Shown piece after piece: positions 41,879 through 51,635 of a stretch of 64,000 bases of DNA. The position numbers were made by a program, and so were the translations under genes. Origin of the DNA: Candidatus Latescibacterota bacterium (GTDB lineage Bacteria; Latescibacterota; UBA2968); assembly GCA_022824945.1 (NCBI GenBank), contig JAJDYX010000015.1, forward strand, positions 186,001 to 250,000, in the 5' to 3' direction. Position 1 is the stretch's first letter. Each line of letters begins with the position of its first letter. The notes under the pieces are model-generated. The model had not been told where the DNA came from. It ran no database searches and saw only the letters and a program-made list of their open reading frames with translations.

Positions 41879-42604
41879 TTAGTCCCGTACATCTGCCACT
41901 TCACGATCTGTGATGGCATAATACAACCATCTGAACAGGCCAGATAGGGAAATGGCGAGTGCCACGGGAAAGAATACTTCATAAGTATAAAAAAACATGA
42001 GCACAATAATACATAGTAAAAAAAACAAGCGGATGCGGCCGCGTCTGGTTTCGATTGATAACCTCGAAAACGCGTTGTACTCCATTGTGCTGATCATGAG
42101 AAATGAGAGCACAATGCACAGGGCGATAGCAAAATGAGGTGCGTGAGTGCTGCTCTGCCACACATGTTCTGTAAAAAGAATATATGCGGCCAATGTACCC
42201 GCTGCCGTTGGAATCGGGAGGCCGGAAAAATTCTCTTTGTCAAAACCCTTTAATTGTGTGTTGAAACGCGCCAGCCTCAGCGCACCACACAGAAGAAACA
42301 AAAAACAAACGCCAAAAGGCAACCAGCGAATGACCAGCAAAGTATCGAGATAGTAAAACATGAGCAGAGCTGGAGCCACGCCAAAAGAGCAGACATCGAC
42401 AATGGAGTCAAATTGGACGCCAAAGGTGCTGGACGTATGGAGATACCGCGCAACTTTTCCGTCGCACGCATCGAGAAATCCCGCAATAACGATGAGAAGA
42501 GCTGCAGCGATAAAACGCCCATCCACAGCATAGTACATAGATAAAAAACCACAAAACAAACTGCTAATGGTAAACAGGCTGGGCAGGGCTGCTTTGGCAT
42601 TCAT
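41879..42604 (-). CDS. pssA: CDP-diacylglycerol--serine O-phosphatidyltransferase
   Basis: A 241-residue CDP-alcohol phosphatidyltransferase with about six helices. The catalytic motif D-A-C-D-G-K-V-A-R-Y-x7-G-V-Q-F-D-S-I-V-D (residues about 46-72) is complete. Following helices include LPFGVCFLFLLCGALRLARFN and the FSGLPIPTAAGTLAAYIL segment characteristic of the serine transferase. ATG 42604, with GGAG 8 nt upstream, fits better than the TTG at 42610. It starts phosphatidylethanolamine synthesis; psd is not in the window. Confidence 0.93.
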   Translation of the reverse strand: MNAKAALPSLFTISSLFCGFLSMYYAVDGRFIAAALLIVIAGFLDACDGKVARYLHTSSTFGVQFDSIVDVCSFGVAPALLMFYYLDTLLVIRWLPFGVCFLFLLCGALRLARFNTQLKGFDKENFSGLPIPTAAGTLAAYILFTEHVWQSSTHAPHFAIALCIVLSFLMISTMEYNAFSRLSIETRRGRIRLFFLLCIIVLMFFYTYEVFFPVALAISLSGLFRWLYYAITDREVADVRD

Positions 42605-42625
42605 TGACAAGGCTCCAATCGGGGA

Positions 42626-43747
42626 TTACTCGTTGCGCGGGTCGGCTTCCAAGACGAGTTGGGTATCAAATACGCGGTCTTGCCCGCGCAAAATTTTGAA
42701 ATTAAATGTATCGCCAACAGCCGCGTATCGAAAAGCATCTACGACTTCATCAGCATTACTGGTATTTTTCTCATTGACCATCACAATCACATCACCGGGC
42801 AACAACCCGGCACTTTCGCCTGGGCTGAGGGGATCAACGACGGTAATCAAAGCACCTTTAATTGTGTGAACCCCAAGAGTGCGAGCAATATGCGAGTTGA
42901 GATTGTGAATGTCCAACCCGGTCCAGAACTCGCGGCTACCCTGGTCAATGAGCTGACAGGCCACCTGGATTGCGCGATCAATAGGCACTGCAAAACCGAT
43001 GCCCAGCGATCCACCTTGTGAAAAAATAAACGAATTAACGCCAATAACGCGACCGAGGCTATTCACCAGAGGACCCCCGCTGTTGCCGGGGTTAATTGAA
43101 GCGTCCGTTTGAATCATGCCTTTGTAGGCGCGTTCGTTTTGCTCTGGGCGAACAATGCGATCTACCGCACTAATAACACCAACCGTAACGGTGGGATTGA
43201 GATCTTCAAAATGCAAGCCAAAAGGGTTTCCAAGCGCGATTGCCCATTCGCCAATAATAACGCCTTCAGATGTCCCAATCTCGGGAACATAGAGACTATC
43301 GGCATCGATCTGCACAACGGCAAGATCCCATTGACGATCTATAAAAACATCGAGAACATCAAAGCGACGACCGTCGGGAAAGATTACAAAAATTTCCTGT
43401 GCTCCATCGACAACATGGCTACTGGTCAGGATATAACCATCGGTCTGTATCACGAACCCCGAGCCGATTCCGGGAATGCGCTGCCTGTTGGAAAAGGGTT
43501 CAAAGGGTTCAAAAAAGTGATCGGGATATCGGGGATAATCCCGATCGTAAACCGTATTGATACTAACGACTGCTGGCGCCACATTTTCAACCGCTCGAAC
43601 AATGGCATTTCGGCGCGAAGTCTCAATACTTGTACTTACCGCGCTCGTGTTGGACGAAGACCGATTGAGCAGGGGAAATAGTGCCAGACCAATGCACAGG
43701 CCCAATAGCAAAATCAGCAGGGGGTGCTTCACGGCACTCATCCTCAC
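42626..43747 (-). CDS. HtrA/DegP-like serine protease with one PDZ domain
   Basis: A 373-residue membrane-anchored protease. Residues 9-27 form an N-terminal helix or uncleaved signal anchor; the trypsin-like domain carries His111 (SSHVVDG), Asp141 (WDLAVVQ) and Ser223 (GNSGGPL). A single PDZ domain (about 280-365) begins IARTLGVHTIKGALITVV and contains GLLPGDVIVMVN. With one PDZ it resembles DegS/HtrA of Gram-positives rather than two-PDZ DegP. The start overlaps the truA stop by 4 bp (GTGA), implying translational coupling. Confidence 0.93.
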   Translation of the reverse strand: MRMSAVKHPLLILLLGLCIGLALFPLLNRSSSNTSAVSTSIETSRRNAIVRAVENVAPAVVSINTVYDRDYPRYPDHFFEPFEPFSNRQRIPGIGSGFVIQTDGYILTSSHVVDGAQEIFVIFPDGRRFDVLDVFIDRQWDLAVVQIDADSLYVPEIGTSEGVIIGEWAIALGNPFGLHFEDLNPTVTVGVISAVDRIVRPEQNERAYKGMIQTDASINPGNSGGPLVNSLGRVIGVNSFIFSQGGSLGIGFAVPIDRAIQVACQLIDQGSREFWTGLDIHNLNSHIARTLGVHTIKGALITVVDPLSPGESAGLLPGDVIVMVNEKNTSNADEVVDAFRYAAVGDTFNFKILRGQDRVFDTQLVLEADPRNE

Positions 43748-44484
43748 GGGAGTTCATCGTCGTAAATCACCCTTTCGAGAAACAAACCCTGGGCAGGAGC
43801 GGATTCTCCGGCACTTTGTCGGTTGCGAGCACCGAGAATATCGTGCATAGATTCGGCTGGTCGCGCCCCTCGGCCCATTTCTACGAGGGTGCCAACGATG
43901 CTGCGCACCATTGCGCGCAAAAAGCGATTACCGGAAATATGAAATACGATTTCGTCGCCCTGCCGTTGCCAATCGCAGGTATAGACCTGGCAGACTCGAT
44001 TTTCTTTTTCATTGGCCGCCACACAAAAGGACGTAAAGTCGTGTTGGCCAATGAGAATTTTGCTCGCCCGTTTTATTACATTGAGATCGAGTTCGCCGCG
44101 CATATACCACGCATAATGCCGACCAATAGGCTGTTTGTTATGCCGGATGCAATAAAAATAATGACGGCGCTGGGCATCGAAACGCGCGTGAAAGTCAGGG
44201 CCGACATAATCGGCACTTTTGACAGCAACATCGGGTGGTAACATGCCGTTGAGCGCGTGCTGCAAGCGATTGAGCGGAATATCGCGTGTAGGCGTAAAAT
44301 TGACGACCTGCCCGAGTGCGTGAACGCCTGCATCTGTACGACCAGACGCCGTAACCGGGACCGGTGCGCCATAGAGTTGCTCAAGGCGTGCCTGAAGCTC
44401 GCCCTGGACCGTGCGTTGGTCGGGCTGAATTTGCCAGCCCTTAAAGTCGGTCCCATCGTATTCGAGCGTCAGGCGAATCTGCAT
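43744..44484 (-). CDS. truA: tRNA pseudouridine(38-40) synthase
   Basis: A 246-residue TruA, which modifies U38-U40 in tRNA anticodon stems. It starts MQIRLTLEYDGTDFKGWQIQPDQRTVQGELQ, and the catalytic Asp lies in SGRTDAGVHALGQVV. Later blocks KRASKILIGQHDFTSFC and FLRAMVRSIVGTLVEMGRG match well. I use ATG 44484 rather than 44532. The SD site is weak. Confidence 0.96.
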   Translation of the reverse strand: MQIRLTLEYDGTDFKGWQIQPDQRTVQGELQARLEQLYGAPVPVTASGRTDAGVHALGQVVNFTPTRDIPLNRLQHALNGMLPPDVAVKSADYVGPDFHARFDAQRRHYFYCIRHNKQPIGRHYAWYMRGELDLNVIKRASKILIGQHDFTSFCVAANEKENRVCQVYTCDWQRQGDEIVFHISGNRFLRAMVRSIVGTLVEMGRGARPAESMHDILGARNRQSAGESAPAQGLFLERVIYDDELP

Positions 44485-44703
44485 AATAACGGCCCGCACC
44501 AAACGCAAAGAGAGAACGATCCTAACTTCCACTAAAGCATATAGTTTTGAAAATATACCATCTCACATGGGGAAAGTCAATGACGAAAAGGGGAACATTT
44601 TTTTCAGTCATGTGAACAGTTTTTTCCTCAAATAGCGGAAATGAGCACGCCATGAGAGCTGGCACGAAAATTGCCACAATACGGGATCAAAAAAGGAAAC
44701 AAC

Positions 44704-47076
44704 ATGAGACGACCCGCATTGTGGACTGCGCTGTACTTTGCTTTGGGAATCGGTTTACACAGATATGTTGGGGTATTTCCAGCACCCACCATACTCTGCG
44801 CCTTTACCCTGATCTGTCTTTGTGGCGTGGGGCTGTGGTGGCAATGGAATAAAGGAAAAATGAGCATCCTTTTTGCGGGCCTTCTCGTTTTGCTGGGTGC
44901 ATTGAGAAGCGCGCAGAGCCTGGAACGCGCTGTAGATCACTTTGTCCTGTTCTTACCTGCAGATCGCACACTTGTCGAAGTCGAAGGATTGGTCTCGTCG
45001 GACCCCGAACGCATCGATGGCGATTATCGCACCGTATTTAACGTACTTCAAATCGTCTTCAAAGACACGGCTCGCGCTGTAAGCGGCAGGGCGCTGATAA
45101 GGTTTAAGGCGGGTACTGCATTGCCCGCTTACGGGGATCGAATGCAATTGCAGATACAACTCTATCAACCGGGTCCCCCGCGAAATCCGGGTGCATTTGA
45201 TTACCGCGAATTTCTGAAACGAAGGGGCATTGATGCTTTGGGCACGGTGCAAAAGCCTTCTCAGGTTATTGCACATCGACGGGAAAAAGATGACTGGTGG
45301 GCACAGATCGTATTGCCCGTTAGAAATCTCATTCGCCGTGCAATTGATCAGAATCTTTCCGGGGGACCTGCTGGCCTCTTAAAAGGAGTGCTTTTAGGCG
45401 CAAAGCATGCGGTGCCAGAAGAAGTTAAAACCGCATTCGCACAAACGGGCGTCAATCACGTCTTAGCGGTATCTGGGCTTCACGTAGGATTGATTGCTGG
45501 TGCTGTATTTTTTATCCTGAAGATACTGGGAATTGGGCGGGGTATCACTGCCATGCTAACAATCTGTGCGCTGGTACTTTACGCGTTGATAACCGGATTG
45601 CCCCCCTCGGTCGTGCGCGCTTCGACAATGGGATGTGTGGCACTTTTGGGCATGGTGGGGCAGCGCGATATAGACGGTGGAAATATCCTGGGCATAGCGG
45701 GCTTGGGACTGTTGATCGCTCGACCACAGGACCTGTTCGATGTGGGTTTTCAACTGTCATTTGTAGCCACGGGTGGCATTTTGATTTTTTATCGCCCATT
45801 GCGTGACTTCTTACCCCAAAAAAAGGGATGGTACGATACCTGTGTCGCAGGACCGCTGGCGGTTTCTCTCGCCGCTCAGGCAACGACCCTACCCTTTGTT
45901 GTCGCATATTTTGGTCTGGTATCGGTTATTGGCTTAATTGCAAATTTAATTATCGTACCGCTCATAGGCGTTGGCGTTGCACTGGGACTTCTGACTGTAT
46001 TGGCTTTCGCCTGTTGGGAACCCCTGGCGACGATATTAAACGCCGCGAATTGGCTAATTTTGAGCGGGACAATCCAATGTGCAAAATTCATGGCCGAGCC
46101 AGAGTGGGCTGCCTTTGAAGTTGCGCGTCCCTCCTGGGTTATCTTTGCTATTTATCTGGTCCTGATTCCTCTGATTCACTCTACTGTCAGACGAATTTGG
46201 GGTACTTATTGTCTCATAATCGCCCTTGTTCTGGCAAATATCGGAATCTGGAAAAATATCTGGCAAACAGAGTCAACCCTTGAAATCTATTTTCTCGATG
46301 TCGGTCAGGGCGATGCTATTTTTTGCAAATATCCGAATGGGCGAACACTTCTGGTCGATGGTGGTATTCGCACGCAATACACTGACATGGGAGAGCGCGT
46401 AATTCTGCCATTTCTCAAAAGTCAGAGTGTTAATCATATAGATGTCGTGGTGGGATCTCACCCGCATGCCGATCATATTGGTGGCCTAATTTCCGTTTTG
46501 GAACAGATATCGGTAGGTCATTATCTCGATGCGGGACAGCACGTTGATTCTTTTACGGGCAAACGGCTTCAAGAGGTCGTAAAGACAAAAGGCATCAGAT
46601 ATCAGGCTGTGGCTGCGGGAGATAGCCTGGTGGGGATTGGCGGTCTGGTGCTACATCCGACACCGGCTTATGTCTCCGACTCGGGATCGGCGCCTGATGG
46701 CGTGAACAATGGTTCGGTCGTCATTAGAATCGTCTATCAGGGAACATCGATATTGTTGACCGGAGACATAGAGCACGAGACAGATGGCGATCTGAGGCGC
46801 TGGGGTCATCGCCTGCGGTCCGACATCCTCAAAGCCGCGCATCACGGCTCGCGCACATCCTCAACACCAGAGTTTCTCGAGGGTGTCAATCCCAGCGTTG
46901 TGACCATATCGTGCGGAAAAAACAATAAGTTCCGACATCCTTCGCCAGAAGTTGTACAGCGCTTTCGCGATATGGGGATACAAATTTGGAGAACCGATCA
47001 TTCGGGTGCAATCGCAGTGAGAATAGATCGCGGACATATCGATATTGCGCCGTGGCTCAAAACTGAAAAAAAATAA
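44704..47076 (+). CDS. comEC: ComEC/Rec2 family DNA internalisation protein
   Basis: A 790-residue protein with three parts. The N-terminal helices and OB-like DUF4131 domain (about 1-200) contain SSDPERIDGDYRTVFNVLQ. The Competence domain (about 210-480) includes FAQTGVNHVLAVSGLHVGLIAGAVFFILK and TGLPPSVVRASTMGCVALLG. The C-terminal metallo-beta-lactamase domain (about 525-780) has FLDVGQGDAIFCKYPNG and SHPHADHIGG, probably the nuclease that degrades one strand. ATG 44704 follows AAAGGAA. It is a stand-alone gene with its own terminator. It implies natural competence, although no other com genes are in view. Confidence 0.93.
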   Translation: MRRPALWTALYFALGIGLHRYVGVFPAPTILCAFTLICLCGVGLWWQWNKGKMSILFAGLLVLLGALRSAQSLERAVDHFVLFLPADRTLVEVEGLVSSDPERIDGDYRTVFNVLQIVFKDTARAVSGRALIRFKAGTALPAYGDRMQLQIQLYQPGPPRNPGAFDYREFLKRRGIDALGTVQKPSQVIAHRREKDDWWAQIVLPVRNLIRRAIDQNLSGGPAGLLKGVLLGAKHAVPEEVKTAFAQTGVNHVLAVSGLHVGLIAGAVFFILKILGIGRGITAMLTICALVLYALITGLPPSVVRASTMGCVALLGMVGQRDIDGGNILGIAGLGLLIARPQDLFDVGFQLSFVATGGILIFYRPLRDFLPQKKGWYDTCVAGPLAVSLAAQATTLPFVVAYFGLVSVIGLIANLIIVPLIGVGVALGLLTVLAFACWEPLATILNAANWLILSGTIQCAKFMAEPEWAAFEVARPSWVIFAIYLVLIPLIHSTVRRIWGTYCLIIALVLANIGIWKNIWQTESTLEIYFLDVGQGDAIFCKYPNGRTLLVDGGIRTQYTDMGERVILPFLKSQSVNHIDVVVGSHPHADHIGGLISVLEQISVGHYLDAGQHVDSFTGKRLQEVVKTKGIRYQAVAAGDSLVGIGGLVLHPTPAYVSDSGSAPDGVNNGSVVIRIVYQGTSILLTGDIEHETDGDLRRWGHRLRSDILKAAHHGSRTSSTPEFLEGVNPSVVTISCGKNNKFRHPSPEVVQRFRDMGIQIWRTDHSGAIAVRIDRGHIDIAPWLKTEKK

Positions 47077-47081
47077 AAAAA

Positions 47082-47106
47082 GCGATCCAGATAGGATCGC
47101 TTTTTT
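47082..47106 (+). terminator. Rho-independent terminator of comEC
   Basis: GCGATCC (47082-47088) and GGATCGC (47094-47100) pair perfectly with a 5-base loop and are followed by six T's; A's precede, so it works in both directions. Confidence 0.9.
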
Positions 47107-47540
47107 GTTCAGGTGGATGAAGGTATCTTTTCCATCAGCCTCCACTAATTGGAGTGCACTGAAATAGGGATGTGGTTTCTTCATATTGTCGGCCAGTACC
47201 ATAGTATTATCTCCCCCGGTAATACCATAGTTTGACCGTTAAAGGCCAACCCAAATTCCTCCTGGACCAATTCAGGGCTTAAAGATTAGAGCAACCTCCA
47301 TCCACCCAAATAGAAACACCCATAACTATATTAAAATTATAGAGATATAAAAAATTTCTTTTTCGAAGCACACATAGAATATATATGGTGAAAGTCCGCT
47401 CGTCAACTACTAAATTGCCCTTTAATGTCGGTTTTTTTTACGCGATTGAAATAAGGTCTTGAAACTTAAGAACATCGCTAAATAAAAAAAAAATTTGCAA
47501 GATTTTCCGACATGAATTTCAGGCGGGATGTGATATATCG
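47107..47540. other. AT-rich intergenic region between comEC and accA
   Basis: About 430 bp with no supported gene. A short minus-strand frame starting at 47202 with GGGGGAG upstream runs into the comEC terminator and is not convincing. A T-run on the minus strand near 47485-47500 past accA lacks a clear stem. The rest is A+T-rich, with no promoter or RNA structure I can defend. Confidence 0.5.
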
Positions 47541-48509
47541 CTATCTATGAGATTCTTCCCAAATCCCCATTCGATTGAATTTCTCAACCCGTAATTCTGG
47601 AAGATTTTCAGAAGGGACTTTGGCAATCGCTGCAAGTGCGTCTGAAACGGCTTTCTTCAGATTTTGCGCAGCCAACTCAAAGTTGCGATGTGCCCCCCCA
47701 TAAGGCTCTGGCACAATGCAATCAATAACACCGAGGTCCAGGAGATCTTCTGCCGCGATTTTCATAGCTTCTGCAGCTTCTGTGCGTTTGTCCCGGTTGC
47801 GCCAGAGAATGAGCGAACAGGATTCGGGATTGATCACGGAATACCAGGCATTTTCGAGCATGAGAATTTGGTCGCCTACACCAATGCCCAGTGCCCCTCC
47901 GCTCGCGCCTTCACCGATGACTGCAACGACAATAGGAACGGGTAGCCGTGCCATCTCTAAAAGGTTGCGAGCAATGGCTTCTGATATACTTCGCTGTTCC
48001 GAGGCCAGCCCTGGAAACGCGCCCGGTGTATCGACCATACACAGCACGGGACGACCAAATTTGGCAGCCAACTGCATCAACCTCAAGGCTTTGCGATATC
48101 CTTCCGGATGTGGAAGGCCAAAATTGCGCTTGAGATTCTCGCTTGTATTGCGCCCTTTTTGTTGTCCGATAACGACGATGGGTTGGCCTTCAAAATACGC
48201 CAATCCCCCGACAATCGCCTGATCATTCCCACTACAGCGATCGCCGTGTAATTCGATAAAATCAGAAGTTATACGGTCGATATAATCCAGTGAATAAGGT
48301 CGCTGAGGGTGGCGCGATAGCTGGTATTTTTGCCACCGCGTGAGATTGCGAAAAATATCGCGTTCGAGTTTCTCGCGGCGTTTCTCGAGAACGTCAATTG
48401 CGTCAGTCACATCCAGACCCTCCGCTTTGGCCCGTTCCTGAAGCGCGGAGATTTTTTTTTCTAAGTCGGCCAGAGGCTGTTCAAAGTCGAGATAAGATCG
48501 GTCGCTCAT
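47541..48509 (-). CDS. accA: Acetyl-CoA carboxylase carboxyltransferase subunit alpha
   Basis: A 322-residue AccA that with AccD transfers CO2 from biotin to acetyl-CoA for malonyl-CoA synthesis. It starts DFEQPLADLEKKISAL, then RDIFRNLTRWQKYQLSRHPQRPYSLDYI, FIELHGDRC, VVIGQQKGRNTSENLKRNFGLPHPEGYRKALRLM, CMVDTPGAFPGL and GEGASGGALGIGVGD, all standard. The C-terminus LLDLGVIDCIVPEPYGGAHR follows. It is the last gene of the argJ-aminotransferase-accA run, 13 bp downstream of the aminotransferase. accD is not in the window. Confidence 0.97.
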   Translation of the reverse strand: MSDRSYLDFEQPLADLEKKISALQERAKAEGLDVTDAIDVLEKRREKLERDIFRNLTRWQKYQLSRHPQRPYSLDYIDRITSDFIELHGDRCSGNDQAIVGGLAYFEGQPIVVIGQQKGRNTSENLKRNFGLPHPEGYRKALRLMQLAAKFGRPVLCMVDTPGAFPGLASEQRSISEAIARNLLEMARLPVPIVVAVIGEGASGGALGIGVGDQILMLENAWYSVINPESCSLILWRNRDKRTEAAEAMKIAAEDLLDLGVIDCIVPEPYGGAHRNFELAAQNLKKAVSDALAAIAKVPSENLPELRVEKFNRMGIWEESHR

Positions 48510-48522
48510 AAATGATCGTCCT

Positions 48523-49728
48523 TTATAAAAGTGCGGTCAACGCCGCTTCAATGCGATCCATGCCCTGGGCGATTTGCTCGGGTGACGCTGAGTATGAAAA
48601 CCGCAAATATCCCGGTGCTCCAAACCCCGTACCGGGAACACAGGCGACACGCGCTTCTTCGAGCAGAAAATTGCAAAGCGCAACATCGCTATCAATATGC
48701 CCGCAAGATGACGGCTTGCCAATATATTCAGAGATATCGGGAAAAACATAAAACGCGCCCCGGGGCATATTACAAGACACACCCGGCATCCGATTGAGGC
48801 GAGAAACGATTTGATTGCGTCGTTTAACATAAGCTTGTCGCATCACTTCGACGCAATCTTGAGGTCCTGTAAGGGCTTCGAGCGCGGCGTATTGGGAAAT
48901 CGTACAGGTATTAGTAGTTTCCTGGGTCTGAACTTTGATCATCAAGTCGATCAAATTCTGGGGACCTGCGCCATACCCCACACGCCATCCGGTCATTGCA
49001 TAGGATTTTGACACGCCATTGACAGTCAGTGTTCTATCTGCCAACTCGGGCAACAAAGCGGCGATAGACACATGCTCGGCATCTCCATAGAGAAGATTTT
49101 CGTAGATTTCATCGGCAATCACATAGACATTAGCACCCGCAATCACATCGGCCAGTGCATTCAGATTCTCGCGGGTATAAACAGTTCCCGTCGGGTTACA
49201 GGGACTATTTAAAAGCACAAATTTTGTTCGTGGGGTAATAGCATCCTGGAGTTGTCGCGCCGTCATGCAAAAATCCGAGTCTTGTGTAGTCGGCACAATG
49301 ATCGGATTGCCACCCATTAAGCGCACCTGATCGGCATAGCTCGTCCAATAAGGGGCGGGAATAACGGCCTCATCCCCTTCCTCTATTAAAGCAATAATGG
49401 CGTCAAAGATCGTTTGTTTTGCCCCACACGTCACGATAATTTGCGAGGGAACATAATGCAAATTATTATCGCGCTCAAATTTGTCGCATATCGCGAGTTT
49501 GAGTTCGGGAATACCCGACGCGGGATTTGAATATCGCGTATGGCCCGCTTTAATAGCGCGAACCGCAGCATCTTTTATATGTTCAGGAGTCTCAAAATCG
49601 GGTTCCCCTGCAACGAGAGAAATTAGATCTACACCCTGCCGTTTCAGTTCACCTGCTCTGGCAAAAGCCGATACCGTCGCAGAAGCCTGGATATTGAGAA
49701 CGCGCTGTGTAAAGGGAGAATTGGACAT
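48523..49728 (-). CDS. Class I aminotransferase, aspartate aminotransferase type (AspB-like)
   Basis: A 401-residue PLP enzyme of fold type I. QRVLNIQASATVSAFARAGELKRQG and SLVAGEPDFETPEHI are the AspB start; the substrate region LNSPCNPTGTVY and IADEIYENLLY follow; the PLP lysine lies in VSKSYAMTGWRVGY (about residue 240), and a late Arg in LRFSYSASPEQIAQGMDRIEAAL. It interconverts aspartate and oxaloacetate, and may serve other amino acids. It follows argJ by 6 bp and precedes accA by 13 bp. Confidence 0.94.
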   Translation of the reverse strand: MSNSPFTQRVLNIQASATVSAFARAGELKRQGVDLISLVAGEPDFETPEHIKDAAVRAIKAGHTRYSNPASGIPELKLAICDKFERDNNLHYVPSQIIVTCGAKQTIFDAIIALIEEGDEAVIPAPYWTSYADQVRLMGGNPIIVPTTQDSDFCMTARQLQDAITPRTKFVLLNSPCNPTGTVYTRENLNALADVIAGANVYVIADEIYENLLYGDAEHVSIAALLPELADRTLTVNGVSKSYAMTGWRVGYGAGPQNLIDLMIKVQTQETTNTCTISQYAALEALTGPQDCVEVMRQAYVKRRNQIVSRLNRMPGVSCNMPRGAFYVFPDISEYIGKPSSCGHIDSDVALCNFLLEEARVACVPGTGFGAPGYLRFSYSASPEQIAQGMDRIEAALTALL

Positions 49729-49734
49729 GAGGAA

Positions 49735-50931
49735 TTATGTCGTGTACTCCGCATTTATGCGGACATAGTCGTAAGTCAGATCACACGTATAAATGATAGC
49801 AGATACCTCACCGATATTCAAATTGATGTCGATATCTATATCGGAAGCACTCAGAGCTTCGATAGCGCGCTCCTGGTCAAAAGGAAGACCACCGCCGTTG
49901 GCGTAAATAGGGATGCCAGCCATTGAAACGGCTGTGCGGTCGGGATCCACCGCCACGCCAGCATAACCCACCGCACACAAAATTCGCCCCCAGTTGGGAT
50001 CGCGCCCAAAAACAGCAGTCTTGACCAGATTTGAGTTGGCGACAGACAGCCCCACAGTGCGTGCATCAGCCTCGGTCGCTGCGCCATCAACGCGAACCGT
50101 GATAAGTTTGGTCGCGCCCTCGCCATCGCGTGCAATTTGTTTGGCCAGACTAATGCAGACTGCATTGAGCGCAGCCTGGAAGGTGCGGAGATCCTCGCCA
50201 GTAAGTTCGCTCTTCTTCGCCGCGCCATTTGCCAGAGCCAGAACCGTATCATTGGTACTCATATCGCCATCGACAGTAATACAATTAAAAGACTGTGTAA
50301 CAGCCTCACAAAGCGCGTCCTGGAGTACCCCGGGGGAAAGGGCTGCATCTGTGAGCACAAAAGCGAGCATAGTCGCCATATTGGGCGCAATCATACCCGC
50401 GCCCTTAGCGATCCCGGCAATGGTAATTTCACAACCATCTATTTCACATCGCACAGATGCTTTCTTCGGCACGGTATCAGTCGTCATAATCGCCTCTGAA
50501 GCATCGTCCCATCCTCCAACATCGAGTTGCGGAATAATATTTCGGATACCCGCTTCAAGGCACCCCATCGGAAGAGGCACACCGATGACCCCCGTCGAAT
50601 TGACCAGCACATCTTCTGGTATAATACCCAATCCACTGCCCACCCATTGCGCCATCTGGCGCGCATCGGCCATGCCCTGATCTCCCGTACACGCATTGGC
50701 ATTCTTACTATTGACCACAACGGCTCGCGCCCGTCCATCTTGCAAATGTTCTCTATTGAGATGCACCGGTGCTGCACACACGCGATTTGTCGTAAACATC
50801 CCCGCTGCCGAAGCCACTCGATCAGAAAAAATAAGTGCGAGATCTTTATCATCCCCTTCTTTGAGACCGCAATGAAGCCCCGCGGCCACATAACCTTTTG
50901 GAGGATAGATGGTATTTTCTGTAATGTTCAC
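49735..50931 (-). CDS. argJ: Bifunctional ornithine acetyltransferase/N-acetylglutamate synthase
   Basis: A 398-residue ArgJ. It recycles the acetyl group from N-acetylornithine to glutamate. The self-cleavage site is the Thr in GAGMIAPNMATMLAFVLTDA (about residue 185), where the precursor splits into alpha and beta chains. YPPKGYVAAGLHCGLKEG at the N-terminus and GRDPNWGRILCAVGYAG near the C-terminus match the family. The start is GTG 50931 with GAGGTG upstream; the longer ORF lacks a ribosome-binding site. No other arg gene is adjacent. Confidence 0.95.
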   Translation of the reverse strand: MNITENTIYPPKGYVAAGLHCGLKEGDDKDLALIFSDRVASAAGMFTTNRVCAAPVHLNREHLQDGRARAVVVNSKNANACTGDQGMADARQMAQWVGSGLGIIPEDVLVNSTGVIGVPLPMGCLEAGIRNIIPQLDVGGWDDASEAIMTTDTVPKKASVRCEIDGCEITIAGIAKGAGMIAPNMATMLAFVLTDAALSPGVLQDALCEAVTQSFNCITVDGDMSTNDTVLALANGAAKKSELTGEDLRTFQAALNAVCISLAKQIARDGEGATKLITVRVDGAATEADARTVGLSVANSNLVKTAVFGRDPNWGRILCAVGYAGVAVDPDRTAVSMAGIPIYANGGGLPFDQERAIEALSASDIDIDINLNIGEVSAIIYTCDLTYDYVRINAEYTT

Positions 50932-50969
50932 AAAACACCTCAATTGTAGTAATTCGGAATGTCTATCTT

Positions 50970-51635
50970 TTAGTACCCAGGTACGCCTGTCTTCTCCCCA
51001 ATCCAATCAATCATATCGCGAAATGCCGGGCACTGTTCCGCCACCTCTCGCAAGTCTGCATTTCTGAGAATGGCATTGCTATCCGAATTTTCAAGATAAG
51101 CCCGCTTAAGATGCCGCCGAAAGAGTTCCTCAACAATTTTCTTTGGGGGCCTGTTTTGGTTTTGATCCTCAGGAGGCCGCCGCCAACCGCTGGGCCTGTT
51201 TCGCATCTTGAGTCGGGATTGAAGTTGACTCGTCGCAGCGAGGAGAAGCACTTCCAAATCGTATTTCAACGCACTGGCATAAAAACGCGCCAGGTGACTG
51301 TCAATTTCAGCCCTTCTGACCTGCTGTTGCAAATTCTGTTTTACGAGTTGCGTTTGCACATCTTGAAGTTGTTTCAAATTATCGTGTTTGTAGTCCGTAT
51401 TCGCGTATTCTCGATTAGGGTAGAGATCCGGTAATCCCACAGTCAGATCGCTTGTATCATGCAACAACTTCCTGATCACTCGGGGGCCAATATTTCTGAA
51501 ATAGTTGGACTTGTTTCCAAGAGATATTAGCTGAATACCCCAGCCTTTCTCCCTAAGTTGCTGCTTCCAGCCGCTCCATAATGCCGACAATGCTTGAACA
51601 TCCGAATTTCCTTCCACAAAAACCCACACCTTCAT
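50970..51635 (-). CDS. DUF4276-like TOPRIM-fold protein paired with an AAA ATPase
   Basis: A 221-residue soluble protein. The start KVWVFVEGNSDVQAL holds the TOPRIM-like acidic E-G-x-x-D signature (Glu8, Asp12); SLGNKSNYFRNIGPRVIRKLL and LTVGLPDLYPNREY provide a further Asp. These fit DUF4276, a family commonly encoded next to AAA ATPases in putative anti-phage modules. The last 100 residues are helical and basic. ATG 51635 has GGAGG upstream and overlaps the ATPase stop by 4 bp (ATGA). Function is unproven; a nuclease or RNA/DNA-cleaving effector is plausible. Confidence 0.72.
   Translation of the reverse strand: MKVWVFVEGNSDVQALSALWSGWKQQLREKGWGIQLISLGNKSNYFRNIGPRVIRKLLHDTSDLTVGLPDLYPNREYANTDYKHDNLKQLQDVQTQLVKQNLQQQVRRAEIDSHLARFYASALKYDLEVLLLAATSQLQSRLKMRNRPSGWRRPPEDQNQNRPPKKIVEELFRRHLKRAYLENSDSNAILRNADLREVAEQCPAFRDMIDWIGEKTGVPGY

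Noticed and set aside
46861-47202. Minus-strand ORF starting MVLADNMKKPHPYF with a GGGGGAG site upstream
   Set aside because: It reads through the comEC terminator and the comEC 3' end in antisense; the composition after the first 30 codons is not protein-like.
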